64,000 bases of DNA from Shouchella rhizosphaerae. GTDB lineage: Bacteria; Bacillota; Bacilli; Bacillales; Bacillaceae_D. How positions within the stretch are numbered: position 1 is the stretch's first letter; the number at the start of each line of letters is the position of its first letter. This document shows positions 8,454 to 18,184 of this stretch, piece after piece. Position numbers and translations under genes: made by a program. The stretch spans positions 558,001-622,000 of the forward strand of contig NZ_FRBS01000001.1 in the NCBI RefSeq assembly GCF_900142675.1, in the 5' to 3' direction. The notes beneath the pieces are model-generated. The model saw nothing but the letters and a program-made list of their open reading frames with translations, searched no databases and had not been told where the DNA came from.

Positions 8454-9242
8454 ATGATGAGAATAGATGAAGATTATGAACAATTCGTTTCTGTTTTTTT
8501 CAAACTGAGTGGCATTCATTTGCAAGCATATAAAGAGACGCAGATGAAACGGAGGCTCACTGCACTTCGCGATAAACGGCATTTTTCAAGCTTTTCAAGC
8601 TATGCGGACGCGATGGCTAATGATCCTTTGCTGCTTACAGAATGCGTAGATCGTGTCACAATCAATGTGTCTTCGTTTTTCCGCAATCGTACTCGTTGGG
8701 AGACATTACGTACAGAGATTTTGCCACGACTAGCGACGAAAAAAAGTGGATTGAACATCTGGAGCAGCGCCTGTTCGACTGGAGAAGAACCATATTCATT
8801 GGCGATGCTCATCAAAGAAGCAGATATTCCTTTACAAAATAAAACGATTCTTGCGACCGATATCGACTCGGCCATACTAGAAAAGGCACGGTTAGGCCGT
8901 TTCCGCCAGGATGCATTTAAAGAAATGAATAGCCAGTTCCAACATGCTTATTTTCGTAAGCAAGGGGACGATTTTGCCATCATAGAAGATGTGAAAAAGC
9001 TTGTGAATTTTAAGCGCCTTAACTTACTTGCTGACGAGTACCCGACACGCTGCGATTTGATTATTTGCCGCAATGTGCTTATTTACTTTACAGAGGAGGC
9101 AAAGCAAACGATTTTCAAAAAATTTAGTGAGTCTTTGGTTCATGGCGGAGTTCTGTTTGTCGGCAGTACGGAACAAATTTTTGATCCCCAACAATATGGT
9201 CTACAAGCAATAAAGCCGTTTTTTTATGAAAAAGTAACATGA
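8454..9242 (+). CDS. cheR: Chemotaxis protein methyltransferase
   Basis: CheR methylates glutamate residues of chemoreceptors using S-adenosylmethionine and sets adaptation in chemotaxis. The 262-residue protein has the N-terminal helical CheR_N region (LTALRDKRHF), the SAM loop SSACSTGEEPYSLAML near residues 103-118, the ATDID segment and the LIICRNVLIYF motif. It lies alone between ndk and aroC, as in B. subtilis. The start is uncertain: tandem ATG codons at 8454 and 8457 have no clear Shine-Dalgarno sequence, which may mean low translation. Confidence 0.93.
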   Translation: MMRIDEDYEQFVSVFFKLSGIHLQAYKETQMKRRLTALRDKRHFSSFSSYADAMANDPLLLTECVDRVTINVSSFFRNRTRWETLRTEILPRLATKKSGLNIWSSACSTGEEPYSLAMLIKEADIPLQNKTILATDIDSAILEKARLGRFRQDAFKEMNSQFQHAYFRKQGDDFAIIEDVKKLVNFKRLNLLADEYPTRCDLIICRNVLIYFTEEAKQTIFKKFSESLVHGGVLFVGSTEQIFDPQQYGLQAIKPFFYEKVT

Positions 9243-9247
9243 ATGTA

Positions 9248-9276
9248 CAGACAATTGCTCCAATACATGCTATAAT
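9248..9276 (+). promoter_or_regulatory. Promoter of the aro operon
   Basis: CAGACA at 9248-9253 and TATAAT at 9271-9276 with a 17-bp spacer; TGC directly upstream of TATAAT makes it an extended -10. It drives aroC-aroB-aroH and could read into trp. Confidence 0.55.
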
Positions 9277-9330
9277 TTAACGCATAAAAGCGATAAAGTA
9301 TTGCCGGCAAGATAGGAAAGGGTGTTAACA

Positions 9331-10503
9331 TTGAGATTTTTAACAGCAGGAGAGTCACATGGACCACAACTGACTGCGATTATTGAAGGCGTGCCAGCGC
9401 AATTGCCGCTTTTGGCAGAAGATATTGACCGTGAATTGGCTAGGCGCCAAGGCGGTTACGGCCGTGGTCGCCGTATGCAAATTGAAAAAGACCGCGTTCA
9501 AATAGTAAGCGGCGTACGCCATGGCATGACGACTGGTGCCCCTATCACATTTGTTGTCGAAAATAAAGATTGGAAAAATTGGACAAAAATAATGGGCGCT
9601 GAACCGATAAGTGAGGAAGAAGCGGAAAAAATGAGACGGAAGTTAACACGTCCCCGTCCAGGTCATGCTGATTTAAATGGTGCAATCAAGTACGGGCACC
9701 GCGATATGCGCAATGTTTTAGAGCGTTCATCAGCGCGGGAAACGACTGTCCGTGTTGCCTGTGGAGCATTGGCAAAGGTCATCCTTAAAGCTTGTGGCAT
9801 TGAAGTTGCCGGACATGTCCGCGAAATTGGCGGCATTCGGGCTGAGGAAACAAACTATGCCACGATCCAAGAATTGCAAAAGCGCTCAGAAGAGTCACCT
9901 GTACGCTGTTTAGACGAGGATGCAAGCAAAAAGATGATGGCAGCCATTGACAAGGCAAAACAAGATGGTGATTCGATTGGCGGCATAGTTGAAGTCGTTG
10001 TTGCTGGCGTGCCTATTGGCCTCGGCAGCCATGTCCATTATGACCGCAAATTGGATGGCAAAATCGCTGGCGCAGTCATGAGCATCAACGCGTTTAAAGG
10101 TGTAGAGATTGGCATTGGCTTTGAGGCAGCGCGGCTTCCAGGCAGCCAAGTTCATGATGAGATTACTTGGAGCGAAGAGGAAGGCTATAAGCGGAAAACG
10201 AATCGCCTTGGCGGTTTTGAAGGCGGGATGACCAACGGTATGCCGATTGTCGTAAAAGGTGTGATGAAGCCAATCCCAACGTTGTATAAGCCGCTGCAAA
10301 GCGTAGATATTGATTCGAAAGAACCATTTGCCGCAGGTGTTGAACGTTCCGATAGCTGTGCCGTTCCCGCTGCATCGGTTGTCTGCGAAAATGTGGTAGC
10401 GTGGGAAGTTGCCAATGCCTTGCTTGATACATTTGGTTCTGACCAGCTTCCTCTGATCCAGGCAGCTGTCGAACGTCACCATGCCGCTTCAAAGGAGTTT
10501 TAA
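9331..10503 (+). CDS. aroC: Chorismate synthase
   Basis: Chorismate synthase (AroF in B. subtilis naming) makes chorismate from 5-enolpyruvylshikimate-3-phosphate using reduced FMN. The 390-residue product has the family signatures GESHGP at residues 6-11, [11 protein letters not shown] near residue 36, RPRPGHAD and RSSARET, and the late signature [16 protein letters not shown] 9331 is chosen because it gives the conserved N-terminus [11 protein letters not shown], with AAAGGGTG seven bases upstream. It is the first gene of an aromatic supraoperon reaching aroA; four genes in this window (trpE, aroH, tyrA route, mqnA) consume or process its product. Confidence 0.97.
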   Translation: MRFLTAGESHGPQLTAIIEGVPAQLPLLAEDIDRELARRQGGYGRGRRMQIEKDRVQIVSGVRHGMTTGAPITFVVENKDWKNWTKIMGAEPISEEEAEKMRRKLTRPRPGHADLNGAIKYGHRDMRNVLERSSARETTVRVACGALAKVILKACGIEVAGHVREIGGIRAEETNYATIQELQKRSEESPVRCLDEDASKKMMAAIDKAKQDGDSIGGIVEVVVAGVPIGLGSHVHYDRKLDGKIAGAVMSINAFKGVEIGIGFEAARLPGSQVHDEITWSEEEGYKRKTNRLGGFEGGMTNGMPIVVKGVMKPIPTLYKPLQSVDIDSKEPFAAGVERSDSCAVPAASVVCENVVAWEVANALLDTFGSDQLPLIQAAVERHHAASKEF

Positions 10504-10506
10504 ACG

Positions 10507-11583
10507 ATGTTTGTAGACATTCACACCTCTTCAAAACAATACAAGGCTGAAGTGGGGTCAGGAATTTTGCGGGAGGCAGGCAAAACGATTGAAGCGCTTG
10601 CCCCGGCTTCTTCCTATTTGATCGTTTCAGATGAAAATGTCGCAAACCGTTATCTTGATGTGTTGGTTTCTTCTTTTTCAAAGGAGCCTCATACGTTTGT
10701 CGTGAAAGCGGGGGAACAATCAAAGTCTTTTCATGTGTATGAGCAGCTTGCCGCTTTTTGTTTGGAAAAACAGCTTGACCGCCAGTCGGTTATCATCGCT
10801 TTTGGAGGCGGCGTTGTTGGCGATTTGGCCGGGTTTGTAGCGGGGACCTATATGCGTGGCGTTCGCTTTATTCAAGTTCCAACTACTTTGCTTGCCCATG
10901 ATTCAAGCGTTGGCGGAAAAGTAGCAGTCAATTTGCCTGCCGCTAAAAATATGATTGGTGTTTTTCATCAGCCTGAAGCTGTCTTGTTTGACACAGAATT
11001 GTTGGCAACTTTGCCGGAACACGAATGGCGTTCTGGTTTTGCAGAAATCGTTAAACTTGGTTTTATAGCCGACGCATCTTTTTTAGCTTGGCTGCGTGAA
11101 ACAGTGCCTGCACTAACAAGTATAAAAGCAGATAATTTGCAAAAAATGGTGGCCAAGGCGATTGCCATCAAAGCCGACATTGTTGGCAAAGATGAAAAAG
11201 AGCATGGCATCCGCGCCCATTTGAACTTTGGTCATACACTCGCTCATGCGATTGAAGCAGAACTAGGGTATGGAAAGATAACCCATGGCGAAGCGGTGGC
11301 AATCGGCATGCGTTTTGCTTTTCGTCTTAGCCTCCGTTTTACAAAAGAGGATTTGCGGCTTGCCGATTATGAAGAGTGGTTTTCTGCCCTCGGTTATGAC
11401 CTTCGTTTGCCAGCAGGGCTTTCAGCACAACGGTTGCTTGCCCGTATGAAAAGCGACAAAAAAACGAATGCAGGAAAGATTGTCATGGTGTTGCTCGCTC
11501 AGCTTGGAGCCGCCTATACAAAAACAGTCGATGAACATTTGCTTTTAGAGTTGTTAGAAGAAGAACTGGGAGGAAGATCATGA
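10507..11583 (+). CDS. aroB: 3-Dehydroquinate synthase
   Basis: AroB cyclises DAHP to 3-dehydroquinate, the second step of the shikimate route, with NAD and a divalent metal. The 358-residue product has the NAD-binding GGGVVGDLAGFVAGTYMRG stretch, the VPTTLLAHDSSVGGK motif and the metal-binding residues in the HLNFGHTLAHAIE segment (His residues) plus the HGEAVAIGM motif. It begins three bases after aroC with an AAGGAG site inside the end of aroC and overlaps aroH by four bases. Confidence 0.97.
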   Translation: MFVDIHTSSKQYKAEVGSGILREAGKTIEALAPASSYLIVSDENVANRYLDVLVSSFSKEPHTFVVKAGEQSKSFHVYEQLAAFCLEKQLDRQSVIIAFGGGVVGDLAGFVAGTYMRGVRFIQVPTTLLAHDSSVGGKVAVNLPAAKNMIGVFHQPEAVLFDTELLATLPEHEWRSGFAEIVKLGFIADASFLAWLRETVPALTSIKADNLQKMVAKAIAIKADIVGKDEKEHGIRAHLNFGHTLAHAIEAELGYGKITHGEAVAIGMRFAFRLSLRFTKEDLRLADYEEWFSALGYDLRLPAGLSAQRLLARMKSDKKTNAGKIVMVLLAQLGAAYTKTVDEHLLLELLEEELGGRS

Positions 11584-11945
11584 TTCGTGGCGTCCGAGGT
11601 GCAACAACCGTAACAAAAAATGAGGCGCAAGAAATTGAACAGGCTACAGAAACACTCGTGCGGGAAATGGTCAGTCAAAATGAGTTGCAGCCCGAGCAAA
11701 TCGCCCAAGTGATTGTGACGGCTACAAACGATATTGATGCTACATTTCCGGCGAAGGCGGTCCGGCATTTACAAGGATGGCAATACGTTCCTGTAATGTG
11801 CGCTCAAGAAATTCCGGTAAAAGGAAGCTTGCCCCTTTGTATCCGTGTAATGATGACAGTGAATACATCTTTAAAGCAAGAGGAGATCAAGCATGTTTTT
11901 TTAGAAGGGGCAATTGTGTTGCGCCCTGATTTATTAAAAAAATAG
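11580..11945 (+). CDS. aroH: Chorismate mutase, monofunctional AroH type
   Basis: AroH rearranges chorismate to prephenate for Tyr and Phe synthesis. The 121-residue protein belongs to the trimeric AroH class: N-terminus MIRGVRGATTV with the catalytic Arg7 region, PAKAVRHLQGWQYVPVMC in the middle and CIRVMMTV near residue 88. Its ATG overlaps the aroB stop codon (ATGA), typical of translational coupling. Rho-independent signals are absent between aroH and the trp promoter, so the upstream promoter may contribute to trp transcription, as known in B. subtilis. Confidence 0.96.
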   Translation: MIRGVRGATTVTKNEAQEIEQATETLVREMVSQNELQPEQIAQVIVTATNDIDATFPAKAVRHLQGWQYVPVMCAQEIPVKGSLPLCIRVMMTVNTSLKQEEIKHVFLEGAIVLRPDLLKK

Positions 11946-11957
11946 GCGCTTAGGGCG

Positions 11958-11987
11958 TTGACGGGAAACGGGGATTTGCGTTACACT
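11958..11987 (+). promoter_or_regulatory. trp operon promoter
   Basis: TTGACG at 11958-11963 and TACACT at 11982-11987 with an 18-bp spacer, directly after aroH. The predicted start near 11994 gives a leader of about 215 nt before trpE, close to the B. subtilis arrangement. Confidence 0.65.
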
Positions 11988-12011
11988 ACTGGGCAAGAGG
12001 AAATAGCAAGA

Positions 12012-12082
12012 TAGTTGAGTTTGAGTATAATAAGAGACTAGTTGAGAATGAGTTGAGCGGAGCGGAGAAGAGTAGAGAAGAG
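12012..12082 (+). promoter_or_regulatory. TRAP-binding site in the trp leader
   Basis: Thirteen G/UAG triplets are seen: at 12012, 12017 and 12023, then after an 8-nt gap at 12034, 12039, 12044, 12050, 12055, 12060, 12065, 12070, 12075 and 12080. Within the last ten the spacers are 2-3 nt, the geometry required by the 11-subunit TRAP ring encoded by mtrB. Tryptophan-loaded TRAP would bind here and favour the following terminator. Confidence 0.92.
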
Positions 12083-12093
12083 TCAAGAATGGC

Positions 12094-12127
12094 AAGCATG
12101 GTTGCATAAACATGCTTTTATATGTTT
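12094..12127 (+). terminator. trp leader attenuator terminator
   Basis: AAGCATG at 12094-12100 pairs with CATGCTT at 12111-12117, followed by TTATATG and a run of T. It lies just after the TRAP triplets and before trpE, the place of the regulated terminator in Bacillus trp operons. Confidence 0.8.
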
Positions 12128-12208
12128 TTTTCCATACCTTCACCAGAGGCGAATCCCCTTTTTTCGCCACCCCCGCTCTTCATTTTCACATCACAAGGAG
12201 TGAGTGAG

Positions 12209-13705
12209 ATGAAGAAAACCCCTTTTGCATCTTTTCAGCAAGCCTACAACCGTTACGGTACATGCTTTTATAGCGAAACGGTATTTGCCGATGGCTTGAC
12301 CCCTATTCAAATGTTTCAAGCATTGCAAGAAGAAGCGACCTATTTGCTCGAGAGCAATGACGTGCAGTCGGAATGGTCCAATTACTCCTTTATTGGGTTG
12401 AGCCCAATTTATGAGTGTGTAGAAGAGAACGGTTCATATAAAACCATTCATTTGCAGACTGGTAACGTAGTTGCCAGTGCGGTAAATTTCGAAGCGTGTT
12501 ATCAGAAAACCGTTTCACACATCGACCCGCAACCGAGCGAAATGGAGATTCCTTTCCAAGGAGGCGCCGTTGGCTACGTCAGCTATGACGCGGTCGAAGA
12601 AATAGAGCCTGTCATCAAGCGGAGCGATCAACGCAGCTGCCCGTATTATCATTTCATTTTTTGTGAACAGTTGTTAAGCTTTCATGAACAAACAAAGCAA
12701 TTGACGCTGATTCAATTAGTCAAAAGTGGCTTGCAGCCAGCAGAACAAGCTTTTGCTGAAGCGCAAGCGAAAATTCGTACACTAATCGGTAAATTGGAAA
12801 GTGCGAAAGCGCCTGTTTTGCCACATATGGTCACGAAAAAGCAGCTGCCGATCGAGGTTCGCTCCAACTATTCGAAACAAGGCTTTATAAACGATGTAAA
12901 CCGGATTAAAGCTTATATTCAGGCAGGGGACATTTTCCAAGCTGTTTTGTCACAACGTCTAGAAATGACCGTTTCTGTTGGCGGGCTCGATTTGTACCGT
13001 GTGTTGCGCTATGTTAACCCTTCGCCGTATTTGTACTATATTAAAATTGGAAAAAAAGAAATCATTGGTAGTTCGCCAGAAAAGCTTGTCCAAGTACGCG
13101 GTGACCATGTCGAAATACATCCAATTGCAGGCACGCGCAAGCGTGGGCAAACGGCGGCCGAAGACGAAGCATTAGCCCGCGAGTTGCTAGCCGACGACAA
13201 AGAACGGGCGGAGCACCATATGCTTGTTGACTTGGCGCGCAATGATGTTGGCAAGGTTTCAGTTTATGGAAGCGTAGAAGTTCCATCCTTGTTGGAAATC
13301 GGGAAATTTTCCCATGTGATGCATCTCGTCTCCAAAGTAACAGGCAAATTGAAGCCTGAAGCAACGCCTTATGACGCGTTAAAAGCGGCATTTCCTGCTG
13401 GGACTCTTTCTGGTGCACCGAAAATTCGCGCCATGCAAATTTTAAATGAGCTAGAACCGACTAGACGGGGCATCTACGGAGGCGCCATTTGCTATATGGA
13501 TTTCAACGGCAATATCGATTCTTGCATTGCGATTCGTACGATTGTTCTGGAAGGCAATTGCGCCACCATCCAAGCAGGAGCAGGCATTGTCGCAGATTCA
13601 GACCCGGAAAAAGAATACGAAGAAACATTAAACAAAGCAAAGGCACTTATTCATGCGATTGAACAGACAGAAGCATTGTTTGCAAAGGCGGTGCGTTTGT
13701 CATGA
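12209..13705 (+). CDS. trpE: Anthranilate synthase component I
   Basis: TrpE converts chorismate to anthranilate, using ammonia from a glutamine amidotransferase subunit. The 498-residue protein has the chorismate-binding enzyme signature in its C-terminal half: SSPEKLVQVRG, PIAGTRKRG, AEHHMLVDLARND and PAGTLSGAPKIRAM. No trpG lies in the operon; in Bacillus the amidotransferase is shared with folate synthesis and encoded elsewhere. ATG 12209 follows AAGGAG; the frame is open 87 bases further upstream, but that part is trp leader. Expression is under TRAP attenuation. Confidence 0.97.
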   Translation: MKKTPFASFQQAYNRYGTCFYSETVFADGLTPIQMFQALQEEATYLLESNDVQSEWSNYSFIGLSPIYECVEENGSYKTIHLQTGNVVASAVNFEACYQKTVSHIDPQPSEMEIPFQGGAVGYVSYDAVEEIEPVIKRSDQRSCPYYHFIFCEQLLSFHEQTKQLTLIQLVKSGLQPAEQAFAEAQAKIRTLIGKLESAKAPVLPHMVTKKQLPIEVRSNYSKQGFINDVNRIKAYIQAGDIFQAVLSQRLEMTVSVGGLDLYRVLRYVNPSPYLYYIKIGKKEIIGSSPEKLVQVRGDHVEIHPIAGTRKRGQTAAEDEALARELLADDKERAEHHMLVDLARNDVGKVSVYGSVEVPSLLEIGKFSHVMHLVSKVTGKLKPEATPYDALKAAFPAGTLSGAPKIRAMQILNELEPTRRGIYGGAICYMDFNGNIDSCIAIRTIVLEGNCATIQAGAGIVADSDPEKEYEETLNKAKALIHAIEQTEALFAKAVRLS

Positions 13706-14727
13706 TGAAGCACGTGCTGAACAAATGTTTAATGGGCGAATCCTTGTCTGTACAAGAAGCAGAGCAAGTGATGGAACAAATCATGTCAGGGCGCGCAACC
13801 GCCAGCCAAGTGGCGAGCCTCATTACGATGATGCGCGTTCGCGGCGAGACTGCGGAGGAAATTCTCGGCTTTGCCAAAGGGATGCGCGCTTATGCGCGCA
13901 AATTCCCTGCTGTCATTGAGGGGACGATTGATACGTGCGGCACAGGAGGAGATGGACTTGGAACGTTTAACATTTCGACTGCGTCAGCGCTCGTTTTGGC
14001 GTCGCTCGGTGTCCCTGTCGCCAAACACGGCAATCGCTCTGTCTCTTCCAAAAGCGGCAGTGCTGATGTGTTGGAAGAGCTCGGCATCAACATTCAAGCT
14101 TCCGTTGAAGAAGCTTGCCAAATGCTTGAAACAACAAACTTGTGCTTTTTATTTGCGCCGCTGTACCACCAGTCAATGCGCCACGTCGCTGGCCCACGGA
14201 AAGAAATTGGCTTCCGTACCATTTTTAATTTGCTAGGCCCGCTTACGAACCCAGCCGGTGCCCGTTACCAGCTTCTCGGCGTTTACGATGAAGCGGCCGC
14301 TTTGAAAATGGGAGAAGCATTGCGCCAGCTTGATAGCGAGCACAGCCTTTTAGTTACAGGCGCTGATGGCCTTGATGAATGTGCCATTCATGGCGACACA
14401 CACGTAGTAGAAGTGAAAGATGGTAAGTGCGAAACGTATCGGTTCTCGCCTGACGACGTAGGCTTGCCGCTTGGAAATCTTGCTGATATCCAAGTAGATA
14501 CGCCTGCTGAAAGTGCTGCGTTAATCCGCGCGATTTTTTCAGGCGACGGGCCACAGGCAGCGAAAAACATTGTTGCTTTAAATGCCGGGGCAGCGTTGTA
14601 CGCCTGTGGAAATGCCAGTCACATTGCTGAAGGCGTTCACTATGCCAGCAAAGCGATAGAGAGCAAACGAGTGTTCCGCTATTTGCAATCATTGCAACAA
14701 CAGGGAAGGGGAATCAAGCATGCTTGA
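13702..14727 (+). CDS. trpD: Anthranilate phosphoribosyltransferase
   Basis: TrpD joins anthranilate and PRPP. The 341-residue protein shows the PRPP-binding motif DTCGTGGDG near residues 76-84, the FNISTASA segment, KHGNRSVSSKSGSADVLEELG and the anthranilate-site region GPRKEIGFRTIFNLLGPLTNP. The ATG overlaps the trpE stop by four bases; a second ATG follows at 13705. Confidence 0.97.
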   Translation: MMKHVLNKCLMGESLSVQEAEQVMEQIMSGRATASQVASLITMMRVRGETAEEILGFAKGMRAYARKFPAVIEGTIDTCGTGGDGLGTFNISTASALVLASLGVPVAKHGNRSVSSKSGSADVLEELGINIQASVEEACQMLETTNLCFLFAPLYHQSMRHVAGPRKEIGFRTIFNLLGPLTNPAGARYQLLGVYDEAAALKMGEALRQLDSEHSLLVTGADGLDECAIHGDTHVVEVKDGKCETYRFSPDDVGLPLGNLADIQVDTPAESAALIRAIFSGDGPQAAKNIVALNAGAALYACGNASHIAEGVHYASKAIESKRVFRYLQSLQQQGRGIKHA

Positions 14728-15487
14728 GAAAATTTTGGCGACAAAACGAGAGGAAATCAGCCAACTCCAGTTGCCTGAAAAGCAGTATTTTCCAAAAAAA
14801 AGCCTGAAAGCGTCCTTACAAAAAACATCTTTGCCACTAGGGCTAATTGCAGAAATTAAACAGGCCTCCCCTTCGAAAGGGGTTTTATGTGAGGCGATTT
14901 CGCCAACAGCGATTGCACGGGTTTATGAAGAAGGCGGAGCAAGCGCAATTAGCGTTTTGACAGACCGTACGTATTTTCAAGGTGACACTGCTTATGTGGC
15001 TGAAGTGAAAAAGACCGTGTCTTTGCCGGTATTGCGGAAGGATTTTATTCTGTCGCCCCTTCAAGTAGAGGAAACAGCGTGCATTGGCGCAGACGCTATG
15101 TTGTTAATAGCCGGTGCAATGGAAGCGAAGCAGCTCCACGAACTATATGAATTAGCGTATAGCAAAGGGTTGGAGTGTTTAGTTGAAGTCCATAGCGAAG
15201 AAGAGCTAGAGTCGCTTCTCGCTGTTTTTACCCCAGAAGTGATAGGCATCAATAATCGCAATTTAAAAACGTTCCAAACGTCGGTTTCCCAAACCGAGCA
15301 GATTGCAAAAATGGTGCCGAAAGAAGCGTTGCTTGTGTCCGAGAGTGGCATTCATACACCTGATGACATTGCGCGTGTGAAGAAAGCCGGAGCGAACGCT
15401 GTGTTGATTGGCGAACAGTTGATGCGTAAAGACGATAAAAGGCAAGCGATCATCGACTTGTTTTCTGAAAGTGCGATAAACCAATGA
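14720..15487 (+). CDS. trpC: Indole-3-glycerol phosphate synthase
   Basis: TrpC closes the indole ring of the pathway intermediate CdRP. The 255-residue TIM-barrel has [10 protein letters not shown] near residues 47-56 with the catalytic Lys, LRKDFI in strand 3, the NNRNLKTF motif and the SESGI phosphate-binding segment. It overlaps trpD by eight bases and trpF by four. Confidence 0.97.
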   Translation: MLEKILATKREEISQLQLPEKQYFPKKSLKASLQKTSLPLGLIAEIKQASPSKGVLCEAISPTAIARVYEEGGASAISVLTDRTYFQGDTAYVAEVKKTVSLPVLRKDFILSPLQVEETACIGADAMLLIAGAMEAKQLHELYELAYSKGLECLVEVHSEEELESLLAVFTPEVIGINNRNLKTFQTSVSQTEQIAKMVPKEALLVSESGIHTPDDIARVKKAGANAVLIGEQLMRKDDKRQAIIDLFSESAINQ

Positions 15488-16137
15488 AACTAAAATATTG
15501 TGGACTGCATCAGCAAGAGGATGTCGAAGTGGCAGCAGCTTCTCATTGTGATTACATGGGCTTCGTATTGGCAAACAGCAAGCGCAAAGTTGCCCTTCAT
15601 GACGTGGCGCAATGGTTGGCTACAACTGACATGAGCACGAAGCAAACGGTAGCACTTTTTGTGAATGAATCACTTGACACAATCGCACAGGTTGCAGGCA
15701 GTGGCCTATTTGATGTGATCCAGTTACATGGCTCCGAAACGCCTGCTTTTTTGCAGGCCGTTAAGGACCGCACGCATAAGCAGGTATGGAAAGCGATCCA
15801 TCATTCAAGCAGCGCGCTCAGCATCATGCAGGCTTTTGCAGGCATCGCCGATGGCTATGTAATTGATTGTAAAAGTGCCAAAGGCTGGGGCGGAACAGGC
15901 GAATCATTCGACTGGAAACAGATACCTTCTTATAAGGAAGAAGGAGTCAGGCAAGGTACGCAAGTGCTTATTGCAGGCGGGATTACGCCTGAAAACGTCG
16001 TCGAGCTTGCCCGCTACCAAGTAGACGGACTGGATGTATCGAGCGGAATTGAAGAGAACGGAAAAAAAAGCGTCGCAAAAATAGCGCGCCTTGAACAAGA
16101 AGCGGGGGTCCATTATGCAGGAAACAATACCAGATAG
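15484..16137 (+). CDS. trpF: Phosphoribosylanthranilate isomerase
   Basis: TrpF isomerises phosphoribosylanthranilate to CdRP. The 217-residue TIM-barrel starts MKLKYCG with the catalytic Cys of the KxCG motif, contains IQLHGSE near residue 81, the late catalytic Asp in [17 protein letters not shown] and the phosphate site AGGITPENV. It overlaps trpC by four bases and its end overlaps trpB by 23 bases. Confidence 0.95.
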   Translation: MKLKYCGLHQQEDVEVAAASHCDYMGFVLANSKRKVALHDVAQWLATTDMSTKQTVALFVNESLDTIAQVAGSGLFDVIQLHGSETPAFLQAVKDRTHKQVWKAIHHSSSALSIMQAFAGIADGYVIDCKSAKGWGGTGESFDWKQIPSYKEEGVRQGTQVLIAGGITPENVVELARYQVDGLDVSSGIEENGKKSVAKIARLEQEAGVHYAGNNTR

Positions 16138-17314
16138 CCGCGGCCGTTTTGGCGAGTTCGGCGGCAAATATGTTCCCGAAACATTAATGTCGGCAATTGA
16201 AGAGTTGGAAGCTGGGCTGGCAAAAGCGATGGTTGATCCCGCTTTTATAGGAGAGCTAAAAGCTGACTTGGCTGAATATGCAGGCAGGGAAACACCGCTG
16301 ACGTTTGCGAAAAACATTAGCGCAAAATTAGGCGGAGCCAATATCTATTTAAAGCGGGAAGATTTGCTTCATACGGGGGCCCATAAATTGAATAATGCAA
16401 TTGGCCAAGGGCTCCTTGCAAAACGAATGGGCAAAAACAAGCTTGTCGCCGAAACAGGGGCAGGCCAGCACGGCGTCGCCACGGCAACGGTTGCTAGCCG
16501 CCTTGGCATGGAATGCAAAGTGTTTATGGGCGTGGAAGACATGAAGCGGCAAGAGTTAAATGTATTTCGCATGGAATTACTTGGCGCCGAGGTTGTGCCG
16601 GCGGAGACGGGGAGCCGAACGCTAAAAGACGCTACCAATGAAGCGATTCGCTATTGGGTCTCCCACGCAGATGATACGTTTTATCTAATCGGCTCCGTAG
16701 TCGGCCCGCATCCTTATCCGAAAATGGTCCGCAATTTCCAGCGCGTGATCGGCGATGAAGCCAAACAGCAGATGGCAGAAAAGACAGGGCGACTGCCTGA
16801 TACAATTGTTGCTTGTGTTGGCGGTGGCAGCAACGCAATCGGTATGTTTTACCCGTTTCTCGACGATGAAGTGGAGCTTGTCGGCGTCGAAGCGGCAGGA
16901 CGGGGGCTTGATACAGCCGAACATGCTGCCACGATCAGCAAAGGTTCGAAAGGAATTATCCACGGCTCGCTTACGTACTTGCTTCAAGATGAATCTGGGC
17001 AAATTAAGGAGCCTTATTCGATTTCCGCCGGACTGGATTACCCTGGCGTTGGCCCTGAGCATGCCTACTTGGCCGCCCAAAAGCGAGTTCGTTATGAAGC
17101 TGTAACCGATAAGGAGGCGCTTGATGCACTTGCGCTTCTAGCCAAAGAGGAAGGAATCATTCCCGCAATTGAATCGGCTCATGCGTTGGCTAAAGCTTTT
17201 CAAATGGCGAAAACGATGACGCCAAACCAATCTGTGCTCGTATGTTTATCAGGCAGAGGCGATAAGGATATGCACACATTGCAACGGGTTTATAAGGAGG
17301 GGTACGATGAATAA
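16115..17314 (+). CDS. trpB: Tryptophan synthase beta chain
   Basis: TrpB condenses indole and serine with pyridoxal phosphate. The 399-residue protein begins with the [15 protein letters not shown] signature, carries the PLP lysine in HTGAHKLNN near residue 92, the [10 protein letters not shown] segment and the phosphate-binding [13 protein letters not shown] 16115 rather than the upstream TTG 16091 fits the family length; it lies inside the end of trpF after a GGGGG site. Confidence 0.97.
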   Translation: MQETIPDSRGRFGEFGGKYVPETLMSAIEELEAGLAKAMVDPAFIGELKADLAEYAGRETPLTFAKNISAKLGGANIYLKREDLLHTGAHKLNNAIGQGLLAKRMGKNKLVAETGAGQHGVATATVASRLGMECKVFMGVEDMKRQELNVFRMELLGAEVVPAETGSRTLKDATNEAIRYWVSHADDTFYLIGSVVGPHPYPKMVRNFQRVIGDEAKQQMAEKTGRLPDTIVACVGGGSNAIGMFYPFLDDEVELVGVEAAGRGLDTAEHAATISKGSKGIIHGSLTYLLQDESGQIKEPYSISAGLDYPGVGPEHAYLAAQKRVRYEAVTDKEALDALALLAKEEGIIPAIESAHALAKAFQMAKTMTPNQSVLVCLSGRGDKDMHTLQRVYKEGYDE

Positions 17315-18116
17315 GCGGCTTCGTGATGCTGTAAAAAAGGGCAACTTGTTTATTCCGTTCATTACCGCCGGAGACCCGGTGCCAGAAGCAACCATTGCCC
17401 TTGCACTCTCATTACAGAGAAGTGGGGCGGATGTGCTGGAGCTTGGCATTCCTTATTCTGACCCGTTGGCAGATGGACCGGTCATACAAAACGCCTCCAA
17501 ACGTGCACTAGCAGGGGGAATGACGCTGGCTAAGGCGATGGCGCTTGTCCCGGAAATGAGAAAAGAGGGGCTTACAATTCCTGTTATTGTCTTTACTTAC
17601 GCCAACCCTTTGCTACAATTTGGGTTTGAACGTTTTTGTGAGACCGCATGCGACTACGGAATTGACGGCCTCCTCGTTCCTGATTTGCCGTTTGAAGAGA
17701 GCGAAACATTGGCTAATGAGTGTGAAAAACAAGGGCTTGCCCTTATATCACTTGTGGCGCCAACATCTCAGCAACGGATCAAAGCGATTGCCAGCCGCGC
17801 CCAAGGGTTCCTATACTGTGTGTCCTCGCTAGGCGTAACTGGCGCGAGAAAAACACTTCATCCACAAGTAGAAGCTTTTTTAAAGCTGGTAAAAGAAGCA
17901 TCGCCTGTCCCATTTGTAGTTGGATTTGGCATTTCCAGCTACGAACAAGTTGAGGAAATGGGGCGCCATGCTGACGGTGTTGTGATCGGGAGTGCGATTG
18001 TTGAGCAAATTGGCCTCAGATGCGAGGCGTTAAAACAGGCGGAATCACGCGATGAAGCAGTCAAAGAAATTGAGCAATATGTCAATTCTCTTCTTCATCC
18101 CGCTCCGACCTATTAA
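17307..18116 (+). CDS. trpA: Tryptophan synthase alpha chain
   Basis: TrpA releases indole from indole-3-glycerol phosphate and channels it to TrpB. The 269-residue TIM-barrel has the catalytic Glu in [17 protein letters not shown] near residues 47-63, the second catalytic acid in [12 protein letters not shown] and the phosphate site VGFGIS. It overlaps trpB by eight bases behind GGAGGGG. Confidence 0.97.
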   Translation: MNKRLRDAVKKGNLFIPFITAGDPVPEATIALALSLQRSGADVLELGIPYSDPLADGPVIQNASKRALAGGMTLAKAMALVPEMRKEGLTIPVIVFTYANPLLQFGFERFCETACDYGIDGLLVPDLPFEESETLANECEKQGLALISLVAPTSQQRIKAIASRAQGFLYCVSSLGVTGARKTLHPQVEAFLKLVKEASPVPFVVGFGISSYEQVEEMGRHADGVVIGSAIVEQIGLRCEALKQAESRDEAVKEIEQYVNSLLHPAPTY

Positions 18117-18184
18117 ACAGTTGCTAGTACGCTTAATTTTGCGTAGGATAGCTAGTAAGACTAGGGAAAGCAGGTGCAGACACG

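Noticed and set aside
9910-10723. Long minus-strand frames inside aroC and aroB
   Set aside because: They mirror the codon structure of the strongly supported plus-strand genes; no ribosome sites or recognisable motifs.
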